A stretch of 64,000 nucleotides of DNA from Heracleum sosnowskyi (taxonomy: Eukaryota > Streptophyta > Magnoliopsida > Apiales > Apiaceae), in assembly GCA_030848705.1 (NCBI GenBank), contig CM061245.1:59112006-59176005 (forward strand), written 5' to 3'. Every line of letters begins with the position of its first letter. Positions within the stretch are counted from its first letter, which is position 1. The notes below the pieces were generated by a model. It saw only the letters and a list, made by a program, of their open reading frames with translations. It had not been told where the DNA came from and searched no databases. Shown piece after piece: positions 20,810 to 33,870 of this stretch. The position numbers and the translations under genes were made by a program.

Positions 20810-23800
20810 TTTGGTTTTGAAAGTGTGCAGGAGGAAGATACAGAGCTTTAGCTTCCTACTAGAGTTTCTGTCCTGCTCACTAATTGCTCAGAGGAACGTA
20901 GCCCCTCTACTGATAAGTAGAGATGATATTTGTAGTCATGATTAAGTAATGAAGCATGACTTTGGCAAACAATATCATCAGTTAGGGTTGAAGCACTAGT
21001 TGATGGATATAAGCATAACTTGCTATGTATCTATCAAGCATTTGATAAAGGAAACTTTGTATTTGTAGCCTGCATTGTCCATCAATGGAAAGACAATGAA
21101 GTGGTAAACAATGGACACTTATTAGAAAAGTGTATGTAGTTGATTTGTTTACTGCCTTGGAGGATTGCATGTTTTTGACCTCTTTGTGACAAGGCAAAAT
21201 CAGGATAATTGTAGCCAGTGAATAAGAAGCTGTTTGAGTCGTGATTAGAGGAACCCCAAGTCTTGCCAAGGATGGGTTAAAAGGATGCATGCCATTAAGG
21301 GAAGCAATATAAGACCTCTATCAAGAACAAGACAGATCATACATTTGATAAACTCCTTCAGCCACTGCACATGAAATCTCGCCAAAGAATTTAGCTCAAG
21401 AATTCAATGTGAAGAGATCTTATGAAACAAATGACAAAATCTGCAGAGACTTTGCTTGGAAAATCAGGATAACTGTTTGAGTTCTGGGAAGTTGTGGCGG
21501 GTGCTACTTATTGTAGCCAGAATGTTTTCTTGATCATTCAAGCACCTGAAGGAGGGATCATCAAATTGTGTGTATAAGTGTAGCCAACAGTTTTCTCTTT
21601 TCACATTCCTTAGCCAAGGAAGTAATAGAAGCTTAGCTAAAGGAGATAAGGGAATCTGTGTGGGAAATTGCTTGAAGAACATTAAGTCCATGATCGAATA
21701 CTTAACCTTTCACATTGGTTAAGTTTAACTGACATCTGAATAAATATTCTCAAGAAATTCATGAGTGGAAGAGAAGATCTTTGCTAAGAGGAAGTAGAGG
21801 TGTAGCCGAGAGTGGTGGTTTCTTCTACGTGCATTTCTGACTATCTTTCATAAGAGATGACATTCTTGTGTAGAGGAAAGTAAGTAGCCATCCACGGTAT
21901 TTTGTGTTCTTCTCTGAAAGGCTTTCTGCATGGAACATCTACTCAGGGGGAGCATTTCTCAGAAAGTGTTAATCTACTTCTGCAACTTCAAGAAGACATC
22001 CTATCAAAGATCGGATCTTTTATCTACTCGGAAACCCAGGATGGGTATGCAACTCATAAGGAGTGCATGTAGCTGGAAAAGCCCACAAGGCTTTAAGTCA
22101 ATGAATCAACACTGTTATGGAGTCTATACAGGTTGTTTCTAATGATGCCAGATAAATCAAGCTTATTGATGAGAGATTTTCTGGAATTCTCAGATTTAGG
22201 TTTGGAATGGAATGTGGTTTTGGTATGAAGAAGATGATGATTATGTGGATGGATAAGTATCTCCATGGGTATTCACCTAGACTATGAATGATTCAAGTCC
22301 AAATGAGTCATCCATAGAGAGGATAAGTGGAGCATCTGATTGGAAGCCAGAATGGAGCATCCGTAGGAAGCCAGAATGGAGCATCCGTAGGAAGCCAAAA
22401 TGGAGCATCCGTAGGAAGCAAGTGAAGCATCCGTAGGTGGATCACAACTCTGAATTATCACCCCAATGAACTTAGGGGGAGTTTTTCTAAGTTAAAGATC
22501 AACCTCACATAATCATACTAATGGGAATATTCTTACATCTTCAAGACCTGCACCAACCATAAGAAGCTTATTCCAAAAATCCAGAAGAAAGTCCTCTTGA
22601 AGACAGTTATTGGGTTGAAGGAATAAGGTGTTCACTTGGATCAAGGCAAGATCTTCCAGCTCCCACAAATCTACATGTCTACTTCCTGGACATCCAATCT
22701 TTCTCCTTGAAGTTAAAGTCATGGTTAAAGAAATGAGTGGAACATCTGTCTTGCAAATCTCTAAATCTACTGTACTGAGATCAGGTTCTTCAAAGATTTT
22801 CTATAAAGGGATTCTGTGTTGGACAGTGCAGTGGAAATACCTTTTGATCCAAGTGTGACTCGTGAAGAAGACATCAGTACCAAGCTGCTTATCAACCATC
22901 CTCTTCAGAATGGTAAGTAAGTGAGGTACGAACAAATTTCAATATTTTTCTTGATGTCTCATATGTAGCCAGTGTTTAAATGACCTTCTTGAAAACTAAG
23001 TTTTCCAGAAAGAGTGAAAATTTTGTCTAAGTCAAAATTTACTTTATCAATGGATATCCTTATCCGTAGATAGTCATCCATAACACTGGATTTGTTTCTT
23101 TGCTTTGTCTATGGATACTGACTATCCGTAGATAATTTTCTACACCTATGGATAGTACTTTTGCTCTTCTACGAATAGTGCAAAAAGACAGTGTCTATAT
23201 CTGTAGAAATTTGTAAATCTAAATCTCAGCCTTTGCAAGTCTTATCCTTAGCTGAGATACGTGTAGTTTACGTAATATCTAGCATCACTGATCAATAGCT
23301 TTGCTATTATGCTGAAAAGCTCATGCAAAGAAGTTCTGAGGAGATAAGTGAGTATTCTTCTAAGAATTCTCATACCAATTATTGACATTACTGAATTGAA
23401 TACCTTGGTAGGAAATTTGTGTTTTGAAAAGATAATTGGTGATCTTCCTCATGACTAAGTAACAGAATGCTAGAAATTATGTTAACCACCTGTTTATGTA
23501 CTAGTACCTTAACTTTTCTTGGAATCCTTGTGGTATCTTAAAAGATTATCATTCATTCAGTAATTGATAATCCAAGAGATACTTGCTATGCTCTAATTGG
23601 TTGTCTAGATGTTGATACTTGCAGGATAAATTCCTAATCAAGAAGACATAGCACAATTCATGCTAACCTCAAGAAAGAAGGTTCAGGTCATGGTTCAGAA
23701 GAAATGCTTAGCTTAATGACAAATCAAAAGATGCAGCTGAAGCATTTAAGCATTTCTCAAAAGAGTCAAGCACATAAACCTCATGCATCATGCTATTGGA

Positions 23801-24663
23801 AGAAGTGTTGTGCATGTTGTAGTGGAACTACACTGTGTTCCATGGGAACAACATTTAACCAGATATCTTGCCAAAGCTTTCAATGCAGCAACTCACTTGA
23901 GTTGATAAATGAGTTTGGCAGGTAATGATTTCTTACTCTCTTACATATCTGTGTTAAATGCATGCAGCCAGTGATTTCAATCTCTGGAATTATTTGTTTA
24001 TTTTATGTGTTTTATTTGTTTGTTTTTGTTTTAGTTATCCTGGCAAGTCAATGCAATTGAATGATGTTATGCACTAAGTGAAGTCATCTAGAAATGATCT
24101 TCTGAGTAATATTCAATGAGATAGCAAGCTACTTTTCTCACTGATATTAAATAGTTGATCATCTCTAGACATTAACAAGCTAAGTGCATTGTTGTTCTTT
24201 GAATTTTCGATGGATAAATATTCAGGGATATCATTTGTCAAATGTCATACATTTAATGAATGATGTCAGATGAATAAGTATCTCAAAAATTCAAATAATC
24301 TGCATGTTACATTATTCAAAAGCATTGATATTCTTAATTCTTTTTGTCTAGAGATTTTAGTTTAATATTATTTAGCTGAACATATTTATATGACCAGCTA
24401 TTTAGTTTTATTCTCATCTTTATTCACAATATCTGTGTCATGATAATTTTCTTTTTGTAATCTGAGCTGAGACACATTTTTCACTCTAGGAACTCGAGTA
24501 GTCTCTTCGTTTACACTAGAGTGATTTAATGCATGTCTCTTCAGCTTTTCTAACCCCCGTTTAACCCTAGTTAAACACAAGGGTTATCTTGTAGCTCCCT
24601 GCCTATTTAAAGGCAAAGGTTGAGCTCTCATTTCTTCATCTTAATCTTTTAACACTTCTCCAA
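20810..24663 (+). other. E2 internal non-coding region
   Basis: No domain recognised. Short frames in it are not conserved-looking. It contains a small minisatellite (22330-22440), CTACGGAT or its complement ATCCGTAG at several sites (for example near 23060-23085 and 23130), and two GGGGGAG purine tracts (21948, 22474). Just before 24664 come TATTTAAAGG (about 24604) and a T/C-rich leader, resembling a promoter and 5' leader for the following ORF. Confidence 0.6.
22330..22440. repeat. About 26-bp minisatellite in E2 interior
   Basis: Four to five units of GGAAGCCAGAATGGAGCATC followed by CGTA. Each ends in CATCCGTAGG, the complement of the CTACGGATG word seen in the LTRs. Confidence 0.88.
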
Positions 24664-24749
24664 ATGGCATCAACAATTCTTGACATTATTCCTGAGGAGT
24701 TCAACCGCTTGTCCACCGTGGAAAAATCTTCTTGCTGCAAGAGAAGATT
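24664..24749 (+). pseudogene. E2 second ORF, start only, cut by E3
   Basis: The ATG at 24664 opens MASTILDIIPEEFNRLSTVE and reads to 24749, where the Tekay LTR begins. Its place (3' of gag, long non-coding spacer, TATA-like box and leader before the ATG) matches the 3' ORF of E4 at 58719. After E3 ends at about 33867 no continuation is recognisable, so the rest was lost. Confidence 0.5.
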
Positions 24750-27700
24750 TGTAATATCCCTAAATTTTGTACTTATTTAAGAACCATTGATGAATATTAA
24801 CTTTTGTTAAAAACCACTGATGAATAGTAAATTTTTTCGTTTAAAAAGTTTTCAGACCACCCTATGTACTCGGTATAATGAACTTTCAAAGTCGTATTAG
24901 TGATCTACGATGTAAATGAAGGAATGCAAAAGCTGTCAGAATCGGAAAAATAGCATTTCCGTTTTCTCCGAAATTTCACCAATAACGGACGGATTAATCA
25001 TTATTTGAAAATATTGGAGGATTAAATTATCAATTCCATGGATATGGATTTAATAAAAGAATTAGTAATATTAAGAACGTTTTCGGTAAACTACTTCGAT
25101 AGAACACTTAAGAAACCCTGCGAACATTTTTCGAGATTAAGCGGTGACGGAACAACGCGACACTTACCGGATTAAATATAGACATGGAAGTAACATGTAA
25201 CAAGATTAATCCAAGGAATGCAACAATTGGATCATCCATGTGAAAGGAAACGAACCAGTAAAGCTACTTTATCTCCAGACTCTTGCATGCTTGACAAGTG
25301 TCCCTGTGATGAGGCAAATGTGATGACTCACCACTTTGACTAACAAAATATCAAGATAATTATCAAGTAACCAAGGCAAAAAGAAAAGGAAAAACTCTCC
25401 TCATTTGAAGAAGAAATATTCGGCCATTTTCAAGAAAATCAAGATACTTTTTCAAGAAATCATCTTCCACTCATCCATAAATCATGTTCTTGGATTCTAA
25501 AGCTTCCATATTTCCAAACTAAGGTATTCTCTAAATCCTAGAATCATCCATTGAGGTTAACACCTTCAAAACCTTGATTAAAGATGAGGGTGAATAGTGA
25601 AATGAATAGTAATTTCAAGAACTAACTTTTGTTTCTTGATTTCTTTGATTGATTCAAGCTATCTTAAGGTTATATAAGGACTATACAAGGTTTATTAAGC
25701 TCATATACACTCCAAGGAAGGTATAACTCTTGAAACCCTTGTTTATAATTTGATTTATATGATTAGTTTTAAGTATAGTTTAGATAGTATGATCATAAGG
25801 ATGATTAGTTGATTTCGATGAAAGTTCGATGTTGTTTTGAGGATGAATAAGTAGATGTTGGCTTTGACTATGGTTGAGGATGTTTATGGATTAGTTATGA
25901 TGTTGAGAAATTGACTTGATGGTTTGGTTGGATTGAGCATGTAAAGTTTATGATTAAACTTTGGAATCGTTAAAGCATAGCCGTTATAATGCCCGAATTT
26001 CCTTAACCCTGTTTTGTTTGTGATATTCGAACATAAGGACTTCTGTCCAAGGTCACCACTGCCTAGTATAGTGTAGGTCTTGTTTCAAGGTTCGTTTCGG
26101 AGCGAAGATCATGTGAATCCGATTTACGGTTTAGGAGAAACGAGTAATTTAGTAAAGGATGTTTCGCGAAACCGAACTATACCATTTAGCCAACTTTGAG
26201 GCAATGATCAAACCCCTTAAGCGACTTATTAGGATGTGAAACTTTGTGTTAACATGCTAGGTACGTTTAGGAAGACCCTCGAAAAGATTTCGTGTTAAAA
26301 GGATTTAATCTCTATTTTATAAAAATGCGTGAACAAGCTTACGCGAGCGGAAGTTTTTAAAGGGTTAACTTGAAAACATGTTTTAGCTTAAGTAAAGTAC
26401 ATACTTAGGGTCTTAAAAGTATTAAGTGATTAATCTCGGATACTTTGACTATGTATAGATCGCCGGATTGACTCGAGGCACACTACCCCTACCTCACCAC
26501 CAGGCAAGTTTTCGAAACCTAAACTACTGTTGTTGTGATAATAACTGTTTTCATATATGATATGCAAATGCGATATATAAATTGCATGCTTGTTTTTGAA
26601 CTGCTATATATAGCGATACTCGAGGTTATGACTTGATGTTGGGACTTATAAGCTAGATATGGGATATCAGCTATAAGCCAGATTTGTTTATAAATGCCCT
26701 AGGTTAAGGGCGTATGATATTTCTTTAGATCAGAAGTAATTATATTTTCTGTATATATTAAAGGTTATTTTCCGATAAAGATATCGGGCAAATGTTATTC
26801 AATCCTTATTTATTTAATGAATATTCTTTTTGAATATTCATTGGAGGTTTATTTATTTAATGAATATTATTTTTGAATATTAATTTGAGGTTTACTTACT
26901 TAATGAATATTATTTTCGAATATTCATTTAAGGTTTATTTATTTAATGAATACTATTTTCGAATATTCATTTAAGGTTTATTTATTTAATGATTATTATT
27001 TTGAATATTCATCCAACCCTTATGTAGTCAATGAATATTATTTTTGAATATTCATTTAATCATGATTTACTTAATGAATATTATTTTCGAATATTTGTTT
27101 AAGGTTTACTTATTTAATAAATATTATTCGATTATTTATTAAATGCTTGTAACACGTTTTAAAAATGAGAAATGTATTGAAAATTTATCCTCGACCTTCA
27201 ATAATTATGAAGGATACTCTACGCTATATTATTAATTATTTTTAAATCAAAAAGAGGTTCCCAAAACACTATTTTTCCATTTAAATATGTCTTTTAAGAA
27301 GATTTAAATGCTCGCTCAACTATCAAAAATATGGGAAACCTGATTTAAGTGACTGCTACTCATTTTAAACTCTCAACTCAAAACTGTCAGGGGACAGATA
27401 TTTTCTCGAAGCAATTTAGTTGCTGCAAGTCAAATATTGTATTACCACCTCAACGCTCGAGGGGTAAATTCATGGAACAAGTCGATATCCATTAACAAGC
27501 AACAGCTTGGGAAATATTGGGGAATCTTCCTTTCCAACCTAGATATAACTACTTTGTGGAGTCGTATCAACAAGTATTACACTTGGGGAAAGGAGGACGA
27601 TCTTTACGTTTCAGAGTCATGGATTTCATCAAAACTAGGAGTGGTGTAAGTGGTCCAGTTGCGCCGACCCATCCAAATTATTGCCCCAAATGGGTCGGGA

Positions 27701-28717
27701 GATCCAGAAAGGCGGTAGACAATGTCAGGCTATCGTGATTCTTCCATCTACATGTAGAGAACATATTTTTGTTGTACGACCTGCTACTGATCATAGTAAG
27801 GTTGGTACGACGGGCGCGGTAGCAACTCCCGTATTAGTTCACCATCCATTTTGGATAATTCTGCAACATGTATTGAAAGGGACTACGGATGACATCCTTG
27901 GTACAGGTTTACCGATCATGTTGGCAGAGTGATTCTGCAGCATGTATTGAAAGGGACTAAGGATGACACCCGTGGTACAGGTTTACCGATCATGTTGGAA
28001 GGGGTCGAAAGGTGTTCAAAATAAAGTTACAATAAATCCTTGCAACTTCATCTTTTATGGGTTATGACTCTGATAAAATATTACTCAGATTATATATGCA
28101 TAAGTGGATTTTGGGTTACGGAAACATTATATTAATTTTCCTTGTAACTTCATCCTTTATATTATACTAGTCTCTTATCCGTTTAAGGCATAACATGTGG
28201 CTACAAAAATATCTTTGAACTGTTATTTATTGACAATCTGTTATAAACTATTTTGGTGGGCTCTATTGCTCACCCTTGCTTTATTTATTTATATCACAAC
28301 AACAGCTAGAGCAGATGGCCCGCAACAGGCACACTCTGCGCAAGCAGGTAGCAGCCGTCAGAGATTTACCCGCTGAGGTCGTAGCCGCCATAGCTGAGGT
28401 AGTAGTAACCAGCAGTCTAAGCTACAGCTTTTGTGTATCAGACTTATTTATATTTATGATTAATGTAAGCAACGACAAGAACTTTTAAATGCACCCTGTA
28501 ATCTTTTGGGTTTGTAATAACTTATAACTTGTGGATCCTATAACTAGATACTTATTCCAATTTCATCTCTGGGACTATAACTAGTTGTGTGTGTGTGGTG
28601 TTGTTATTGTGGGGTCACAGCATGCAGCTTAATTGTTTTGATTCAAGTGCAAGTATTATTGATGGGAATTGAGACCGTAACGACCGGATCTCCGACCCCG
28701 GATTTGGGGCTGTTACA
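24750..28717 (+). mobile_element. E3 5' LTR (3968 bp)
   Basis: TGTAATATCCC to GGGGCTGTTACA, then GAAATGGTATCAGA (Met tRNA PBS with changes). A large part is similar to the E5 LTR at 46679-51043, for example CTGTCAGGGGACAGATATTT and GGAATCTTCCTTTCCAACCT. Contains the 43-bp hairpin array at 26805-27135. Confidence 0.88.
26805..27135. repeat. 43-bp hairpin tandem array in the E3 LTR
   Basis: About seven imperfect units. Each has TGAATATT, a short spacer such as ATTTTCG, and AATATTCA, so every unit can fold as a hairpin, separated by TTTAAGGTTTACTTACTTAA-like linkers. Confidence 0.88.
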
Positions 28718-28871
28718 GAAATGGTATCAGATAGAGAGTTATAAACCCCAGAGATGATGCGACGTTACAATAATAAATTCACTAAGATAATAAGAACTCT
28801 TACCAAGTTCGATTAAAACCCTTACGGGAACTTTAATATCATGATAGTAACATAGTTCGTTATTGTGTAGG

Positions 28872-29538
28872 CGAGCGACATCTCTAAACCTGAGGCTTTC
28901 GAGAGACAGCATGATGAGGACTTGCTCCGGACTACAGATCCATACTATGAGGGTTTTGAGGAGGAGGACCCAGAGGAGGTCCAGGCAGATGCGGACACCG
29001 AGGTTGTTGAGGATCCAGAGGAGGACCAGACCCTAGCTGATACTGAGGATATGGAGGGGGATGCTGAGGACCAGACTCCACTCCCTATTGAGAGAGCCCC
29101 TACCCCTCCACCACTGCCTTTGAGCCCTTCCCCTGATGATTTTGAGGAGCTTACCCCTGAACCACAACAGGTAGAGGCTGCACCGCCAGCAGACACGGTT
29201 ACCCCACCTCATGTCCCGTTAGAGGGGATACCAGTGTGTGTGCATAACTGGACAGTGAGAATAGTTCAGTCAGATTTGGTAGTGGCTGAGGCTAGACTAG
29301 CAGAGTCACGGATGCAGCTAGCAGCAGAGAGGGATGCCAGGATTGTATGCCAGGGCGACGGGAGGTCTGTACCCCCTCGAGTTGCCAGGAGGGCGATGAC
29401 TCGCATTGAGCTGAGGGCACGGATGAGGATCGTGCTTTGCCTACTGATGGCGACGACAGGGTATCCAGGATTGATGCTGAGGAGATTCTCCGCATGGCTA
29501 TGGCGAGGGTGAGGGCATTGGGCCGCACTAGTGGCTGA
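28872..29538 (+). pseudogene. E3 extra ORF between LTR and gag
   Basis: An open frame from after the TAG at 28869 encodes an acidic, proline-rich protein (TTDPYYEGFEEEDPEE, PTPPPLPLSPSP) followed by a charged helical part (AEARLAESRMQLAAERDAR). A frameshift near 29400 moves it to another frame ending VSRIDAEEILRMAMARVRAL and GRTSG at 29538. There is no ATG at the front. No known domain. The two frames show a coherent protein broken by an indel, so this was once a real leader ORF upstream of gag; function unknown. Confidence 0.5.
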
Positions 29539-29951
29539 TTTCAGATTTGGTGATGTAGTAGTCTAGTCTTCTAGTCATGTACGGACATAGTAGTGCCAAT
29601 TTTTGTGGGATTGTTCCATTGTATATAGTATCCCTTTTCTGACTAGAAGGATAGACCATGTATTTCACTTTTGACTAGATGCTGTTAGGACAGTTGTACT
29701 TGTAAACTGTCGATGTTGACTCAGACTATGTATCTTTGGTACCATGTATAAATTTGTTTCCTTTCAGTTGAATCCCGTTCTGTTGTGACGCGATCACGAG
29801 TTTATTATACTATTGTCTGTCCTATTATGATAAATTGTGATAAAATATAGAACTGCGGGAGTCTACTTCCAATTATGTGACGACCATACAAGAGAAAAAT
29901 TCGTAACCAAGCGAATGAACCTAACATAAAATTTTCCAAATTTTCAGTAAG

Positions 29952-32900
29952 ATGCCTCCACGAAGAATGAGGACCGGGGCTAACCCCCATGAATCTGAGG
30001 ATCAAGACAGCCCCAACCAGGATAGGGAAGACCCCAAATATGAGGAGGAGATAGATGAAGATTATAATGAGCAGGACGACTCCCAGTATGGAGAGGCAGA
30101 TGAATCCTTTTTCACTGCGTAATTTGAGACTGAAGAAAAGGAAGTTGAAGTGGAACAAAGGAGAGAGGACCAGGGTGGAGATCCCATGGGTCAGTTCATA
30201 AATCTACTTTGACAAAATTTGGACCGTTATCCCCAACCACCCCAAGGAAATAACAGCACCGTGGCAAACTCTTTCAGGGCCTTTAAGTCACTCAAGCCCC
30301 CAGAATTCCAAGGATCGGCTGACCCAGTAGAGGCAAGAGCCTGGATAAAGGAAATGGAAAAGTCCTTTGAGATACTAAGCATTGAAGAGGCATAAAAGAC
30401 TGTTTTCGCCACTTACCTTCTGAAAAGAGAGGCCAACTATTGGTGGGAGGCCAATAAGAACATGGAGACGGATGCTATCGTAACTTGGGAAAGGTTCAAA
30501 CAATTGTTTCTAGAGAAGTATTTCCCAAGGTTTATGAAGACTCAAATGGAGCTCAAGTTTTTGGAACTGAAGCAGAATAACCTAACGGTGGCTGATTATG
30601 AGGCAAAATTTACCGAGCTATCAAGGTTTGTGCCAGAGTTTGTAGATACCGAAGAGAAGAAAGCTAATAGGTTTCAACAAGGGTTTAAGCAGTGGATTCA
30701 GAATCGCGTGGCGGTCTTGGAGATTTCAGACTATGCCACATTGGTGCAAAAGGCTTCAATCGTGGAAGCAGGGAGTGATCAGATGCAGAGGGAAAGAGAG
30801 AAAGGGGGGATAAAAAGGAAACATGCAAGTATGGGTGGAGGTTCTGCAGGAAGAAACCCCCCAAATAGGTTTAACCGCGGGGCAGTCTCCCTACCTGAAA
30901 GGAGTGTGGGTTTCAAAAGAACCGTAAGCGCAAGCGTAAACCAGGGCGGCAACCCATCAGGAGTGTCCCACTCCCACCAATCTCGACCCCCATTACCAGT
31001 ATGTACAACTTGTGGAAGGAAACATCCCGGTGTGTGCAACCAGAAACAGATAACCTGTTATAAGTGTGGACGAGGGGGCCATTATGCTCACTCTTGTACC
31101 ACAGCTAACCCTAGCGTCAGCAGAAACCTCACTTGTTTTCAGTGTGGACGTCAAGGTCATATGAAGAAGGATTGCCCCATGAACCGACCTGCAGCATCAG
31201 GGGCAAGCAAAGCTGCCTCCAATAAGCCACCAACTGCTAGGACTTTCACCATGACAGTACAAGATGCCGTGAGGAACACGGATGTGATAGCAGGTACCTT
31301 TTCTCTGAATTCAGTTAGCGCCAATGTTTTGTTTGATTCTGGAGCAACTAAATCTTTTATATCGAGGTATTTTGCGCATAAATTGAAACTTAAAGCCCAA
31401 CCGTTAAGGGACTCCCTACAAGCAGAAATAGCTAACCACGAAATAGTCCCAGTTAATCGGATTCACCCAAACTGCAAATTGGAAATAGGGGAACAGTCTT
31501 TTTATGTGGATTTGATTCCTTTTAAATTAGGGGAATTTGATGTCATTTTGGGAATGGATTGGTTGTCTCGCAATAACGCGCAGATAGATTGTAAAGGGAA
31601 GAAGGTTAGATTAAATACCCCAGGAAAGAAGGAAATAGTGTTTAAGGGAATGAAACAGACACAAAAATTTCTAACCATGGCGCAAACCAAAAGATTGTTA
31701 CGAAAAGGAAACGAGGCCTACTTAGCGTATGTTGTAGACACCCAGAAAGAGGTACCCAGATTACAGGACATCCCAGTAGTCAATGAGTTCGAAGATGTGT
31801 TTCCACAAGATCTTCCAGGATTACCACCCGATAGGGTAATTGAGTTTGCTATTGAGTTAGCTCCGGGGACGGCGCCAGTTTCGAAGGCCCCGTACCGGTT
31901 AGCCCCAGTAGAAATGAAAGAACTAGCTACCCAGTTACAGGAACTGTTGAATAAGGGTATGATAAGACCCAGTGTGTCGCCGTGGGGGGCACCAGTGTTG
32001 TTTGTTAAGAAGAAAGATGGAAGTATGAGGTTATGCATCGACTACCGAGAGCTGAACAAGCTAACTATAAAGAATAAGTACCCATTACCTAGAATAGACG
32101 ATTTATTCGACCAACTAAAGGGTGCTGTGTACTTCTCTAAAATTGACCCGAGGACCGGATATCACCAATTGAAGATTAAACCCGAAGATATCCCGAAGAT
32201 TGCATTCCGTACCAGATATGGACATTATGAGTTCTTGGTGATGTCGTTTGGATTGACCAATGCCCCAGCAGCTTTCATGGATTTGATGAACAGGGTGTTT
32301 AAGCAGTATTTGGACAAGTTCGTTATAGTTTTCATCGATGATATTCTTATCTACTCAAAGACAGAGGCAGAACATGCAGAACATTTGAGGATAGCCCTAG
32401 AAATACTCAGGAAGGAACAATTGTATGCCAAATTCGCAAAGTGTGAATTCTGGCGAGATGAGGTTCAGTTTTTAGGACATGTGATCAACAAGGAGGAAGT
32501 GTTGGTTGACCCCTCCAAGATAGAGGCAGTTTCAAATTGGGAGCAACCAACCACACCAACAGAGGTAAGGAGTTTCATAGGATTAGCAGGGTATTATAGA
32601 AGATTTGTCAAGGATTTTGCGAAAATCGCAGCCCCGTTAACCCGACTTACCCGTAAAACTGAGAAGTTTGAATGGATGGAAAAGTGCGAGAAGAGTTTCC
32701 AAGAGCTAAAGAAGAAACTGGTGACTGCCCCTGTGTTGGCATTGCCAGATGGAAAAGGAGATTTTGTGATTTACAGTGATGCTTCGCATAAGGGATTAGG
32801 GTGTGTGCTGATGCAGCACGGTAAGGTAATTGCGTATGCGTCAAGACAATTGAAGGAATATGAGATTCGATATCCTACTCATGATTTAGAACTAGCAGCC

Positions 32901-33870
32901 GTAGTTTTCGCTTTAAAAATTTGGAGGCACTACTTGTATGGAGAGAAGTGCGAGATTTACACTGACCATAAGAGCCTCAAGTACATTTTTACCCAGAAGG
33001 AGCTCAACATGCGCCAGAGAAGATGGTTAGAGCTGATCAAGGATTATGACTTTGAAATTCTTTATCACCCAGGGAAAGCCAATGTGGTGGCTGACGCCCT
33101 TAGTAGGAAAGAGAGAATCAAGATGATAATGTCCTCAGAAGAGCTGATTAGAGAATTTGAAAAGATGGAAATAGAAGTGAAGGTAACCGGAGACGGTACC
33201 GAAAAGCTGTTTGAGATTTCACTGCAGCCAGAGTTGTTAGAAAATATCAGAAGATGTCAAGAAAGAATGATGAGTGAAGACAGACAGTCAATGACCGGAG
33301 AAGAGATCCACACTGTCAAGGATGATAAAGGAATAATGAGGTATACTTACCGAATTTGGGTCCCGAATGTTCGAGAACTAAAGGACGAAATTTTACACGA
33401 GAGTCACAGTTCAAGTTACTCAATTCACCCAGGAAGCACCAAGATGTATGGGGATTTGAAGGAATACTACTGGTGGCATAACATGAAAAAGGACGTAGTA
33501 GAGTGGGTAAGCAGATGCTTGACCTGCCAACGAGTGAAAGCGGAACACTAGAGACCCAGTGGGCTTTTACGACCCCTAGAGATTCCTGAATGGAAATGGG
33601 AACACCTAGCCATGGACTTTGTAGTAGGTTTACCAAGGACCAAGGCCAATCATGACACCATCTGGGTAATCATAGACAGACTAACGAAGTCAGTACTTGA
33701 AAGAAATAGTGGTGCGACACGGAGTCCCAGTCGCCATAGTATCTGACCGAGATCCCAGATTTAACTCCAGATTTTGGAGAAGCTTCCAAGAATATGTAGG
33801 AACCCGGTTGAACATGAGTACTGCCTATCACCCGCAAACAGACGGACAAAGTGAAAGGACATTCCAACGG
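29952..33870 (+). pseudogene. E3 gag-pol polyprotein, broken
   Basis: The ATG at 29952 opens MPPRRMRTG. In-frame stops lie at 30120 (TAA), 30210 (TGA), 30393 (TAA) and 33549 (TAG); the longest open part is 30462-33551. Order: retrotransposon gag domain (WERFKQLFLEKYFP, ELSRFVPEFVDTEEKK), two CCHC knuckles (31054 CYKCGRGGHYAHSC, 31135 CFQCGRQGHMKKDC), aspartic protease (31333 FDSGATKSFI), reverse transcriptase (VLFVKKKDGSMRLCIDYREL, FIDDIL at 32332), RNase H (VIYSDASHKGLG, 32767), integrase zinc finger (HESHSSSYSIHPG, CLTC) and integrase core (MDFVVGLP, SDRDPRF, HPQTDGQSER). About 25 residues are deleted between RLTKS and KEIVVRHG. Sequence is lost after SERTF. Confidence 0.92.

Larger units (their letters stand above)
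24750..33866 (+). mobile_element. E3, Gypsy/Tekay (Del) chromovirus, truncated
   Basis: 5' LTR, PBS, an extra ORF, gag, protease, reverse transcriptase, RNase H and part of integrase in plus orientation. It stops abruptly inside the integrase core; the remaining integrase, chromodomain region and 3' LTR are missing. Long LTRs and the polyprotein sequence fit the Tekay lineage. Inserted in E2. Confidence 0.88.

Noticed and set aside
30779..31039. Minus-strand ORF inside E3
   Set aside because: Shadow of the gag linker on the other strand; no independent features.
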